DNA from: Acanthochromis polyacanthus
Lineage: Eukaryota > Chordata > Actinopteri > Pomacentridae
Length of the DNA stretch: 64,000 nucleotides
Direction: 5' to 3'
Assembly (NCBI RefSeq): GCF_021347895.1
Contig: NC_067126.1
Coordinates: 32,562,482-32,626,481 of the forward strand
Positions 39,112 to 51,401 of the stretch are shown in pieces (within the stretch, counting starts at the first letter, position 1; every line of letters starts with the position of its first letter). Below the pieces are notes generated by a model. It worked only from the letters and a program-made list of their open reading frames with translations, searched no databases and was not told where the DNA came from. The position numbers and the translations under genes are program-made.

Positions 39112-39186
39112 TCATTCAGTATATTCAGGTAGTCAGCTGACCTCATTCTTTGGAACATAACGTAGATGAACCCGACCAACCCCAGA

Positions 39187-39612
39187 TCATAACCCTAACC
39201 CCCACAGGCTGGTAGGCACTAGACATGATGAGTGCATCATTTCATCCACCTCTCTTCTTACCCTGATGCCCCCATCACTTTGGAACAGGGTAAATCTGGA
39301 CTCATCAGACCACATGACCAGCGATGTTCTACCTTGAAGATGATGGTTCATCACTATTCTTTCAGGTTTTAATAATGTGTTAGACAGTTTGTAACTTGAT
39401 TTTAGTAGTTTCAGAAATCTCCGTAGTTGTTTTCTTTGCTTGATGCAGGCCAATAATTTGACTCTTCTGAGACAGATTAACATCCTTTCTACAACCACAG
39501 CATATGTCTTCCAACATGGTTGTTTAAGAAATGAGAAGCTCCTCACTGCATCAGCTAGGGTTAAATAAGTTGTTGCAGCTGAAATGTATTCATCACTGCA
39601 GTAATTATCCAA
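39187..39612 (-). pseudogene. Tc1 transposase, N-terminal and first catalytic part
   Basis: A 140-residue open frame covers the DNA-binding region and the first catalytic aspartate (MWSDESRFTLFQSDGGIRV). It has no proper ATG at its expected start and ends before the insert. It shares its reading order with the second copy at 42.8-43.2 kb on the opposite strand. Confidence 0.85.
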
Positions 39613-39688
39613 TGGAAGGCTCTTATCTATTTGCTCAGTTAAATCCAGGTGGCAACTTTTTTTTTTTTTTTTTTGGCCAAGCAGTGTA

Positions 39689-40967
39689 TATTAGCTGAAA
39701 TTTATGAATAAATGAATGAACTCAGAATTCTCACCCTTGTCTTCTTCTGATTTGGGTACTTGGAGTGAAGTGTTCAAATGGAGCCACACTGTGACCAGAT
39801 AAACTTGCTGGAGGGCAAAAACAAGCTGACCGACCCCTATGAATATAATATGATACACTGTTGGGTAAAGGTCTTACGGTGTTTTGAAATATCAACCAAA
39901 TAAATCTAATCTTACACTGCATGCAGTCTCCCACCCACGGATACACGCATCTAAAAACACCTTTAACATTCTCAGCCACCTTCACAACAGAGTCTACATA
40001 AGCAGGTGGTTCCTGTCTATTTAATTTGAGCATATGTCTCAGCAGGTTCTAAATCAGACTGAATCATAATCACTTAAAATGACACTAAACATAAATAGAG
40101 TCAAACTGATTTTTGTGTACAGATGAATATATGTGGACGTAACACCGAGACCTTATCAGTTACAAAAAATAGGCAAGAGTGTGGAGCATTCTCTACATGC
40201 AGTAATGGAACTCCAATAAACCACATGGTGTGTTTCAGCAGCAGGGGTCTTAGTTTAGTATCAAATGAATGTCAGTCTTATGTTTGCAGTTTGGAGCTTC
40301 ACTGTTTATGTCAGCGTTCCAAACAGATTTGCTAGACTTTTTCAAACTCTGTTGAGAAAACGGTCACAGCTCAAGTTTAACTAACAAGCTTTGATTTTCA
40401 GTCAATGTGCAAATTGATCGGTTCACAAGTTCAGCAGCTGTAATTCCTAATTTCACAGTCATTAGAGATTATAGTCCAGAGTACTTTTCTGGAAATTTTT
40501 CTTTCATGTCTTATAAGGCAAATGTCAAATATCATTACTGACTTGTTTTGTCAAACTACTATTTCTAGAGCGAAAATATACTTAGCTGTTGGAATTGAAT
40601 GCTTTATTCTTAGAATATGATTTCACGAAGCACCTATTAAAGTATATACAGAATATTCTACAAACATTTGTTGCATTAAACTTGAGAAATTGAAAAGGAA
40701 AATCCAGTCCAGCGGTCTATTCACACCTAATCTCCATCTGAAACACATTTTTTAACAATCCTGGGCAATATCCATCCCCGAAGGACTATTCACCTTTAGA
40801 AGGGATGGAGGATGGAAATGAGATTCGGTTTCTATTTCAGTCTCTGCAGCAGCAGCAGCGTCTACTGCCCTGTCACTGTCTCCCACCATCTTTGAATACC
40901 AGGTCATTAGAGTCAGAGCTATACTTTCACGTTCCTCCAACTCCTCCACTTCCAGTCAGTCTGGATG
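39689..40967. other. intergenic DNA, no gene recognised
   Basis: No recognised repeat or coding sequence between the first Tc1 element and the CA array. Confidence 0.5.
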
Positions 40968-42736
<1,769 letters not shown>

Positions 42737-43655
42737 TACTCTGCCTGGCCAAAAAAAATGTCGCCACTTGGATTTGACTAAACAAAAAGGTAAGAGCCTT
42801 CCATTGAATAATTACTGCAGTGGTGAATATATTTAACCCTAGCTGATGCAGTGAGGAGCTTCTCATTTCTTAAACAACCATGCTGGAAAACATATGTTGT
42901 GGTTGTAGAAAGGACGTTAATCTGTCTCAGAAGGGTCAAATTATTAGCCTGCATCAAGCAAAGCAAACAACAAGGAGATTTCTGAAACTACTAAAATCAG
43001 GTTACGAACCATGCAGTGCATTAATAAAACCTGGAAGGATTGTGGGGAACCATCATCTCTGAGGAACAAATGTGGCCTGATGAGTCCAGATTTACCCTGT
43101 TCCAAAGTGATGGGCGCATCAGGGTAAGAAGAGAGGTGGATGAAGTGATGAACTCATCATGTCTAGTGCCTACAAACCTGTGGGGGTTAGGGTTATGATC
43201 TGGGGTTGGTCAGGTTCAGCAACGTTATGTTCCCAAAGAATGAGGTCCTGAATGACCAGGTCTTTCCATCAATGGAGTTTTTCTTCTCTGACGGCATGAG
43301 AATGTTCCTAGACGATGATGTCAGGATTCATGAGGCTCACATTGAGAATGAGTGGATCAGGGAGCATGAGACATCATTTTCACACATGGATTGACCTCCA
43401 CACAGTCCAGACGACCTGAGGCTCACTGAGAATCTTTGGGATGTACTAGAGAAGACTTTGTGCAGTGGTCCGACTCTCCCATCATTAATATAAAATCTTG
43501 GTGGAAAATGAGTGCATCTCTGGACAGAAATAAATGCTGTGACATTGCAGAAGCTTATTGAAATGATGCCACAGCGAATGAGTGTCATACTCAAAGCTAA
43601 AGGCAGTCCAACAAAATATTACAGTGTTACATTTTTTTTTTGGCCAGACAATGTA
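42737..43655 (+). mobile_element. Tc1-type DNA transposon, decayed, plus orientation
   Basis: Same family as the element at 38455-39688 but in the opposite orientation and without the insert (919 bases). Left end TACTCTGCCTGGCCAAAAAA, right end on the reverse strand TACATTGTCTGGCCAAAAAA. The transposase is broken by stops: the DNA-binding part (TTRRFLKLLKSGYEP) reads to a stop near 43062; CCAGATTTACCCTGTTCCAA marks the first catalytic region; the second ([18 protein letters not shown]) runs to a stop before PPHSPDD. The flanking TA duplication is not perfect. Confidence 0.88.
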
Positions 43656-46600
43656 TTTTGGTTCTTTCTTTTTCATTGTTGTTTAGATTATGAGGGAACA
43701 CAGTAACATTACACCATAGAGTATGACTCAGAATGCAGTTGCATGCTTTTCTGTTATAATGCATTATATTGTATAAGTTTGCTGTTCCTTGCATAAGGTG
43801 TGATTTAATCAAGATACTGAGCAAAGGATGCCATTTTTTCAATGATGGTTTGTGAAATGTTTAGAATTCCTAAAAGGACAGTTCAAATGAAATAACAAAA
43901 AAGCACATTCTGATCACATTTCAATTCTAAGGCTCGTCTTATAAACAATTCTTAAGCTCGCAAACACACGTGCCTGTCCATGTACGGCATATTTGTGATT
44001 TGGTTCAAATCACGCTGTAATGCCTGCTGCTGATAATGGCAGCTGAGATTATGACACAAAAAATCCATGTATTCAGTGGAGGAATCTTTCATTCTTTGCA
44101 CAGATCTCCCCCCTACACACACACATGCACTCCTCGGTTACAGCGGCAAATTAGACTGTGAAATTGACAACTCATGTGTTGCCATCTGGTTGCCATGACA
44201 CCTAGTTATTAGGCCTTCTGACAGTCCTAGCTCTGCTTGTTTGTTCCATCTTCCCCCTCCTGCACATCAACATTGTTTCCAGTACAAAAAGGCATGAAGC
44301 ATCAGAGGGGGGTTGAGAGTGTGGGTTGGTAACGGTTCTGGTCTTTTCAGCAGCGGTGACTTCCTGCTAAGGTACAGCACAGGCAATATGTGATCTTTCA
44401 CAAGCACATCCAGAGGTCCAAACACCTAGAAAAGCAAAACAGACAGGCACAGGGTGATATCTTAAATGTGACAACAGGATTACACAGACTACGCAGTGGT
44501 GTGTCATTACTCAGTCAGAAAGAAAACATTACCTCTAAATACATAAATTCTTTTTATATCACACTCTATTGATTTCCTCAATTCCTCTGTGCTGCAAAGG
44601 CACAAAAACCTCATTTCCACACATTTCAGCTCCCGTCTGGGCCACATTGAGACTTTAATGCTCCACTGATCAATGAGAGGATTAAAGCAATTTAAAGCCT
44701 CCTTTGTTTGGTCTGTGCATTGGAATCTCCTTCATCCTCCAAACTGCTGAGCCAGCAGGGTGTTCCTCTACTCCAGAATAACAGCCTCTTGAACTTGTGT
44801 GCCCCGGAGTCAAAGAGGAGAGGGCAGACACAGCCTATTTGTCATGGACTGCTACTGTATGCCAGGACTGTGCTGCAGTAAAGGGGGAGATGCGGATGGT
44901 GTTGGTGGTGGCGTGACGCATGCAACTCCCCCTCCTCTTTCCTCTTGACATTTGACATACTGATGTAGAGGATCTCAGCTGGAACAAACACGGTGCGCTG
45001 TGCCACAGCTGCAATGTCTGTGCCTCTGAGCTGCTGGCTTCCAGAGCTGAGAGCAGGTAACAGTGAGTCAGTGCCTATTTAATTCATACACCTACACCGT
45101 GGAACTCAGGGGGTTGTTTTCAAGCTGATTTTATTTTTATTTTCCAGTCTGTTCCCCGTCGAGAATTCTGCACCTCATGATTCCTGGAAAGTCATTCTTG
45201 CTCTGCAAGGACTCGGGTAAAAAAAATGAAGCTGCACAACAACTATTAAGCTGATTCCTGTAATATATTCTCATTAAAACCTCCTCCACCGGACAACAAG
45301 GATATTGTGGCTCGTTTGACTGTACGTTAGCACAAACACAAATGATACTGCTGAAGAGTGAGTGATGCCAGAGGGATTCTGGTTCCTAATGAACCCCGCT
45401 GAGACCTCTCACCATTAGGTCCTCCAGCCCTCGGCCCCATCTCATCAGGGTGGATAAAGCACCTCAGCTAGTGAAACAGCACAAACAGACCACACAGACT
45501 TACTCTTTACTGGCTTCCTTACATCAGGGGGCTGAAGGTGGATGTTGACAAGCGTCTCAGAGGAGAGAAGCTGGCACACACTTGCTCCAGCTCTATTAAC
45601 TAGATTTTCCCTCTCTGCCACTTCCACTCTGTGTCAGCGAATCAAAACAATCTCTAAACCTGGTTATAAGTCTGGCTAAGTAGAAAAGGAGCTAAAACAA
45701 AGTGGAGTTTGGTCCTTTTTAATATAATCTCCTGAAACTGTTTTATCTTCAAATTCATTTTTTGGGTTTGTTGCCCTTTGATACAAAGGATTAACCTGAT
45801 TTTGTGTGTGGTGACCCTTTTAAATATTTGATTTGAGACTGCACATGACCACAATCTGACTGTGAAGAGGATGTCTGATGGAGAAAGAATTCACAGAAAT
45901 ACTAACACGGTAACCATTTACCAGAGGAAAGTAAGCAACTCCACATACAAAGTAAGAATGCCTGACTGTTGAAGCACCCTTGTCTGTAATTCCATTATTT
46001 TGAACTGAATTCGTTTGCGATTATCTATGCATTTTTTCCCTCTCCTAGTCTCTTTGCCATTCATTTGTGTATTGAGGCTTTATCTGCAGAGCTGGGCACT
46101 TCTTAGTTACAGAAAATGAGTCTCCTTGGCCAAACTACAGTCCAAATGCCGGGCACAGCATCGCAGATGAAGCACAAACACATAATGCTATACCCAAAAC
46201 TGCAACATCGTTTAAAAACATACCTCCAGTTTGCTTTTCTAGGCAGAACAGAAAGACACAATATATGGTCACAACACAGGATGATATAGCTCGAAGCAGA
46301 TAGAAGCAGTTATAGAAACTGACGAAACCGCACAACTGTCAGAAAGCAAAGTTAAGTGGCAATACTGTGTCAAAGTTGTCCTATTCCCTCTGCAAACCGA
46401 CCTCTGTTCATCTGGCCTTTGCACTAAAATTTAGTTTATTCAGAGAGTGAATGTAAGGTCATGCTTGTGTGCAGCAAAGGTTCCCTCCATGTCGGGCTGC
46501 TCTTCATAAAGATGGCAAACTGGTGTCACACCACTGTCTTTGTGCACTTTTCAAACTGTAGTTGACACATTTTTAGATTTAGCAGGACTACATTTCCAAA

Positions 46601-46821
46601 CATCTCCTCATCAGTGATTTCCATTGAATGACCATGGATCCACATTGTGACAAAGAGGAATAAGATGCCAGAACTCACCTGAGAATAATCAGATTTTTCT
46701 AACTAGCAAACTAATCTAGTATTAGCCCGTGCACCAGCGGGATCGAATAAAGGGAAGAGGTAATGCTTGTAGCAAACTTGGCTGAATTTTAATGGTGATA
46801 ATTTTTAAAAATGCAAATAAA
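43656..46821. other. intergenic DNA, no gene recognised
   Basis: About 3.2 kb without identifiable genes or repeats. Slightly higher G+C occurs around 44.85-45.2 kb (a stretch ending in AGAGCAGGTAACAGT, resembling a donor site), but I cannot tie it to a gene. Confidence 0.5.
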
Positions 46822-47370
46822 TACACTATCAATCAGAAGTCTGGACACACCTTCCCACTCAACGGTTTTTATTTAATTATTTTCTACATTGTAGATTAAT
46901 ACTGAAGCCATCAAAACTATAAAGAATACATTATGGAATTATGCTGTAAGCAAAACAATGTTAATCTTCAGTATTGATCTACAATGTGGAAAATGATACA
47001 AATGAATCAAAAAGCATTGAATGAGAAGGTGTGTCCTAGGGCAGGACCCGAATATCCGAATATTCGTTCGCTACGGCGGTATCCGGATAATAATTTTGGT
47101 ATCCGAATAATTGCCGGGCGGAATGAATATGCGGCGTTACTGTCTTCCCTCCGCTTTCGGCCCACATCGGCTCATCCCGTCCATACACACATATGTCTAT
47201 GTGATCACCCCCCCCCCACACACACACACACACACACACACACCCCTGGATTTTACAGGGCGGAACGAATATTCGGATATTCGTCTTTAATAGGGCCCGA
47301 ATATTCGGAGGCCAGAAACCACTATTCGGGCCAGCCCTAGTGTGTCCAAATTTTTGCCTGGTAGCATGTA
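46822..47370. mobile_element. Tc1/mariner-type MITE carrying a nested hAT-type MITE
   Basis: The outer element starts TACACTATCAATCAGAAGTC, then GGACACACCTTCCCACTCAA, and ends (reverse strand) TACATGCTACCAGGCAAAAA then GGACACACCTTCTCATTCAA, long inverted repeats of a common teleost Tc1-derived family. Its interior is itself nearly palindromic (TACATTGTAGATTAATACTG against TACATTGTAGATCAATACTG on the other strand). The outer element alone would be about 238 bases; the rest is the insert at 47037-47339. Confidence 0.85.
47037..47339. mobile_element. hAT-type MITE inserted in the Tc1-type MITE
   Basis: Bounded by TAGGGCAGG and its inverted partner CCAGCCCTA, and flanked by a perfect 8-base duplication GTGTGTCC (47029-47036 and 47340-47347), the hAT signature. 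Inside are repeated GAATATTCG palindromic blocks near both ends and a CA microsatellite (about 47207-47243). No coding capacity. Confidence 0.9.
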
Positions 47371-47739
47371 TGCCTACAAATATCTGACCCCACGCCAACA
47401 CCGTTCTACTCACTGTTTACATCTTGAAAAGCCCAAACATTATTGGCACTGTAGGTCCAAAAGCACAAGACAGTGGAGCAGTTTTGTCCCATAGTGATGC
47501 TGAAAGCCAGGTGTGGAGGCGCAAAAGACGTGGTCAACACCTGTAAGAGTGTAAGGCTGGATTGGATTTTAAAACAATGTTCATATCGTTATGTCATCTT
47601 GTCGAGCAGTAAAAGAGCAGAAGAAATGAAGCAATTACGTTATGAAACATGAAAAAGAAACAGCATTTCTTTGAGGGCGTCTATCCATCCACCTCATTTC
47701 ACTAAAGCTTGGCAGCCGCAGTCGAGTGTTGAACGCACT

Positions 47740-47745
47740 TTTATT
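47740..47745 (-). terminator. rap2a: candidate polyadenylation signal AATAAA for rap2a
   Basis: TTTATT on the plus strand reads AATAAA on the rap2a transcript strand, roughly 1.5 kb after the stop codon. It is the nearest canonical signal I see downstream of the gene. No cleavage evidence is available from sequence alone. Confidence 0.4.
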
Positions 47746-48053
47746 GTTTAGGTGTCAAATGTAACAGTGTCACCATTCAGAGAGGGATAAAGAGTAAATG
47801 GTCACATAAAAAAATAGAAAATCAACAATGAAAATGGTTACACAGGGAAAGTCTTTTTCCCGTGGCAACATAGATGTACAGCTGAGACAGTGTCCAGATC
47901 CAGACGTGTATGTGTTTGATTTGCACATTTCCACAGCCTATATTAATCTCAAACGATAAGAGTCCTTTTTTGTTTACTAGCCATGCATACAGTTGACAAT
48001 TCCACATGTGTTGAGTCAGTGTCTTCATAGGAGCTGGCACTTTCAATACAAAA

Positions 48054-48061
48054 TATTTACA
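48054..48061 (-). promoter_or_regulatory. Pumilio-type motif UGUAAAUA in rap2a 3'UTR
   Basis: The plus-strand TATTTACA reads UGUAAAUA in the rap2a transcript, matching the UGUANAUA consensus bound by PUF proteins. A single 8-mer can occur by chance, so this is only a candidate site. Confidence 0.25.
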
Positions 48062-49229
48062 CTACCGTTTAGTATTCGTATTATCATCGCCTTTGTCGTT
48101 ACTATTTGTTACTAATGAATCTGAATACTCTGAGCACATAAAGAATGGCGTCGGGATGTTGAAACTCTGGAGGGCCACATTTCATATCGATACCGGAGGA
48201 GGGGAAAAAGAAAAATGTAAAGTATGACAAATGTTGGCATCTTCACTTTAAATGTCACCCATTCCTGAAACGAGTTTGGAGAGATCATCTGTAGAGATAT
48301 TCAAACACTGGAAACACTCCTTGTCCCGTCTTGATGAAGCAGTTAGTTATATTACTACTCAGCACTCTGCAGTCAGAGTCTCCCAGAGGGGAAAACAAAA
48401 CATCACACGATATGTGAAAGACTCTGCTATGCCTACTATTATATCTCAAAGTGAGAAAATAGGAAAGAGATGACTGCACCAATGTTTCAAGAAAGACACT
48501 GACTAATCCATTTTCTCTCCATTCCTTTTTGAACAAACAAATAAAACATAAGAAAATGGAGGCGCCCTCGGGTCACCTCTTTGGTTCAGCCCTGTGATGA
48601 GTAGAAAAACCTCCCGCCGACCACTACACAAACTAAACTGGGAGACAAATTGTACATAGTGTAAATCAAAATACTCCTCAGTGTTTGAAACAACCGGAGA
48701 AACTGTTATTAGCTACTTGCAATTGAGTCATGGCAACAAGAAATGCATCTTGGTGTTCTGTGCAAAAACTGTAATACAAACAAAACCAGACAAAAAATGC
48801 TTTTTTTTACTCCATTATAGCAGATTGTTAACAACCTAAAGAGTAAAGATCCCGATGTGTACTTCTTTGCTGATGATTCCCCACCCCCCACCCCCACCCA
48901 CAACTGAAACGATAAAAACTAACAACAAAACAGAGTAACATAAGGCGAGGGCATGTTCCTTTTTGTCGTTTGTCAATTTCTCTTGCGGCAAATTCCTGGC
49001 ATTCCTCATTCAAAATGTATGCATTGCTCACATGTTGTTATTAATAATCATGTCACTGCAAATTTTATGCTCCATTGACTTAAAATCCATTGCGTTCAAC
49101 CATGAATTTGTCTTCTGTTTAACTGGCATGTGCATGTGTGTGTCTAAGTGTGTTTCTGTCTGCTGCGAGCCCAAGGAGTTTCCTGTCAGTGGACTTTTTG
49201 CCCGGCCTGTTCTCGGAGGCCCCAGGGGG

Positions 49230-49467
49230 CTATTGTATATTGCAAGAGGAGCAGCAGGGGTCATCCTTGTCTGGCTGGGCGGCGTAGTCCATCTGCCGAA
49301 CGATTTCAGCGAACAGTTCGTCTACCATGGTTTTGCTCTTGGCCGAGGTCTCCATGAACGGGCAGCCCCACTCCTCGGCCAGGGCCTGACCTTCGCTGGA
49401 CGATACCTCCCGCTCGCTTTCCAAGTCCACCTTGTTCCCCACCAGGATCACAGGAACTTTCTCGTAC
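49230..49467 (-). CDS. rap2a: Rap2A small GTPase, terminal coding exon (C-terminal 78 residues)
   Basis: Minus-strand exon encoding the end of a Ras-family GTPase of the Rap2 group. It begins at a clear acceptor (CCTCAG before 49467), which splits an arginine codon in phase 2, and ends at a TAG stop (49232-49230). The 78 residues fit positions 106-183 of the 183-residue mammalian Rap2A. Visible motifs are NKVD (guanine recognition, G4) and SAK (G5). The tail reads CCSSCNIQ: the CNIQ CAAX box predicts farnesylation, and the two preceding cysteines are the known palmitoylation sites. CNIQ separates Rap2A from Rap2B and Rap2C, whose tails end differently. Compared with remembered human Rap2A I see only a few conservative changes. 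Rap2A is a membrane-anchored switch that signals to MINK/TNIK-type kinases and affects cytoskeleton and polarity. The switch regions and P-loop are in an upstream exon above position 64000. The exon keeps an intact frame with no sign of decay. Confidence 0.97.
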
Positions 49468-50404
49468 CTGAGGACACACACAGACCCACATGAGATGGCC
49501 TGTCATACGCAGAGAACAACCAATGCTTTGGAAGTGTGTGAAAACAATGAGTGAGTTTCTGGTTTGTTACGTTGTCACTGAATTTCCAGTTTAAAAAGCA
49601 ATTATCCTTTCAGAACTTGGACTTAACTCATGCTTAATGCAACAAAATGTGCTAATTGAACTACTGAACTAAACCTTTAGCCTTTGTGCACAAAATATCT
49701 TCACATATTGCAACTGCTCACTGATACGTAGACCATAAATTCTAATTTGCATGGCATCCCATTGAAATATGGCTACCAGGTCAAATAACAGTCTTTCGGA
49801 GAAAACAATAGACATTCTAGAAGCTTTTCTTTCAGTTTTGTCTCCTTTTTCAGGCAGCAGTGGGTAAAATGTTGGGCACAAAGTCACACCATGATGGAAA
49901 AAAATGTGACAATTATCTTCAAAGCATCAATTTAACATTAATTAAACTGCAACATCACCCAATAATTCACTACACAGGCTAAAATACAGACATTAGAGAC
50001 ACAGGAACAGATATATAGACACACTGTATGTAAAATAACTGCAGTGTTGTTTAATGAATACATTTAATTGTTGTCTAATTAAATGGTCATGCATTTATTG
50101 TCGATCACAATTTTTTTTTTACAATTTTAAAATAGATTGACTATTCTTGACTTCATGATGTTACAGATTTTGATGCTTGTACATGCAAACATAAATAAAT
50201 GATACATAAGAGCAAAACATTAATATAAAAAAAGAAGGAAAAGGAAAAAGGCAATAAAAAATAGTGGTTTGAGTTAACATCCAGGCTAAAATGCCCCAAT
50301 ATGAAAAATGGTGTTTTCTTCATCCTCCTTTCAGTTTAATGCCATTTGGTAGCTATGAAAATGCTCCATTAGAGCGAAAATCATTAGAAAAGAATGCAAA
50401 ACAA

Positions 50405-50530
50405 TGTAACTGAATCATCAGCAGGGCTCAACAATTCATCGAAACATAATTGAAATTGCAATATAGCCAGGGGCTGCAATTTTTTGACGACAGGTGAAAT
50501 GTAACACAATATACCATTTCAAATGATGCA
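50405..50530. mobile_element. hAT-like repeat fragment
   Basis: CAGGGCTCAACAATTCATCG followed by AATTGAAATTGCAATATAGC resembles the start of a teleost hAT-like repeat family. The other end was not located. Confidence 0.35.
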
Positions 50531-50810
50531 CTGTGTTGCTAAAAAGATGCCCCGTTCTACAAAACCCATTTCTCCAGGAGTAAGCGAACATGCTTGTCTA
50601 AAGACAGCACCAAAATTTGCTTCTGGATAACTAATATATGTCAAAAATAATGGCAATATGATTGTTTTGGGCATTTTGTTCACTTCTAATTAGCTAGCAA
50701 CAACCTCCGGGCTAGCAGCCTACCACACTGAAGATTTTAATTTTTGATTAAGGTGTGCATCATGCAGTAAGGCAGCCCTACTATGTTTTAGGCCAACTAT
50801 CCATTTTAAT

Positions 50811-51401
50811 TAGCCTAGCCATGCTACACCCATGTTTCTGACGGCACAAGGGTCTAGGGAAGCTCGACAGGGAGGGAGGCGGGCTAAAAGGTTGTCTATC
50901 AAATCCCTCTGCAGCAATTGGGTAGGTATACAACCAATCGACGCAACGAATAGGCTGACGTAGTTCCGAGAGCACCGGCGGATTGTGGCTAAGTCCGATT
51001 AGCTTCCCAACCAGCGGAGCCGCGGAGCCAACTGGTATATTAAGGATTTGCCATATCCCGTCGGCATAAGTCCAAATACGTCTTTCTTCTCAATGAAACA
51101 CTTCAGTGCCGTCCTTTGTTTATCTTTCAAGTTGAATTTTAGCTTCAAATCTTCAAATCTTTAAGGGCTGTGGCCAAAGCCGAGTCGAAAGATAACTGCT
51201 TATTGTGCGCCGGTTGTTTCTGTCATAATCGTCACGCCTCTGTCGTCACTTGGTAACGCCCGCCTTCTGACTCTACACTTCATGGTGATTGGTCCGGCCA
51301 GTTTTAGGAGAATCCAGCCTCGAGCCTTATGGAGGGTAACTAGACCCACCCTGGCAGAGAATTAAATTCGTTGCCGTGGGTTGTCTAGCGCGGCTAGTCT
51401 A
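50811..51401. mobile_element. 591-bp non-autonomous DNA transposon
   Basis: Flanked by a perfect 9-base direct repeat CATTTTAAT (50802-50810 and 51402-51410). Termini are inverted repeats: TAGCCTAGCCATGCTACACC and, on the reverse strand, TAGACTAGCCGCGCTAGACA. The interior is clearly richer in CpG than the surrounding intron and has no long coding frame. A 9-base duplication suggests a Mutator-type element; an 8-base hAT duplication with one chance match is the alternative. Confidence 0.75.

Larger units (their letters stand above)
38455..39688 (-). mobile_element. Tc1-type DNA transposon, broken, minus orientation
   Basis: Ends are inverted repeats: CACTGCCCGGCCCAAAAAAA on the left and, read from the minus strand, CACTGCTTGGCCAAAAAAAA on the right, with TA outside. 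The interior encodes a Tc1 transposase in pieces. All three catalytic regions of the DDE triad are visible: [29 protein letters not shown], and [19 protein letters not shown]. An N-terminal helix-turn-helix-like part (RRFLKLLKSSYKLSN) also remains. The gene is interrupted by a retroposed insert at 38870-39111 and carries other breaks, so it is inactive. Without the insert its length is close to that of the second copy at 42737. Confidence 0.9.
47720..49229 (-). other. rap2a: probable rap2a 3'UTR
   Basis: The stretch downstream of the rap2a stop codon contains no recognisable repeat and no other gene. The first canonical minus-strand AATAAA I find lies at 47745-47740, about 1.5 kb after the stop, so cleavage near 47720 is plausible. 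The leader-like AT-rich composition and absence of transposons contrast with the repeat-rich DNA just below 47.4 kb. A UGUAAAUA Pumilio-type motif occurs at 48061-48054 on the transcript strand. The exact 3' end is an inference; alternative sites further downstream cannot be excluded. Confidence 0.5.
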
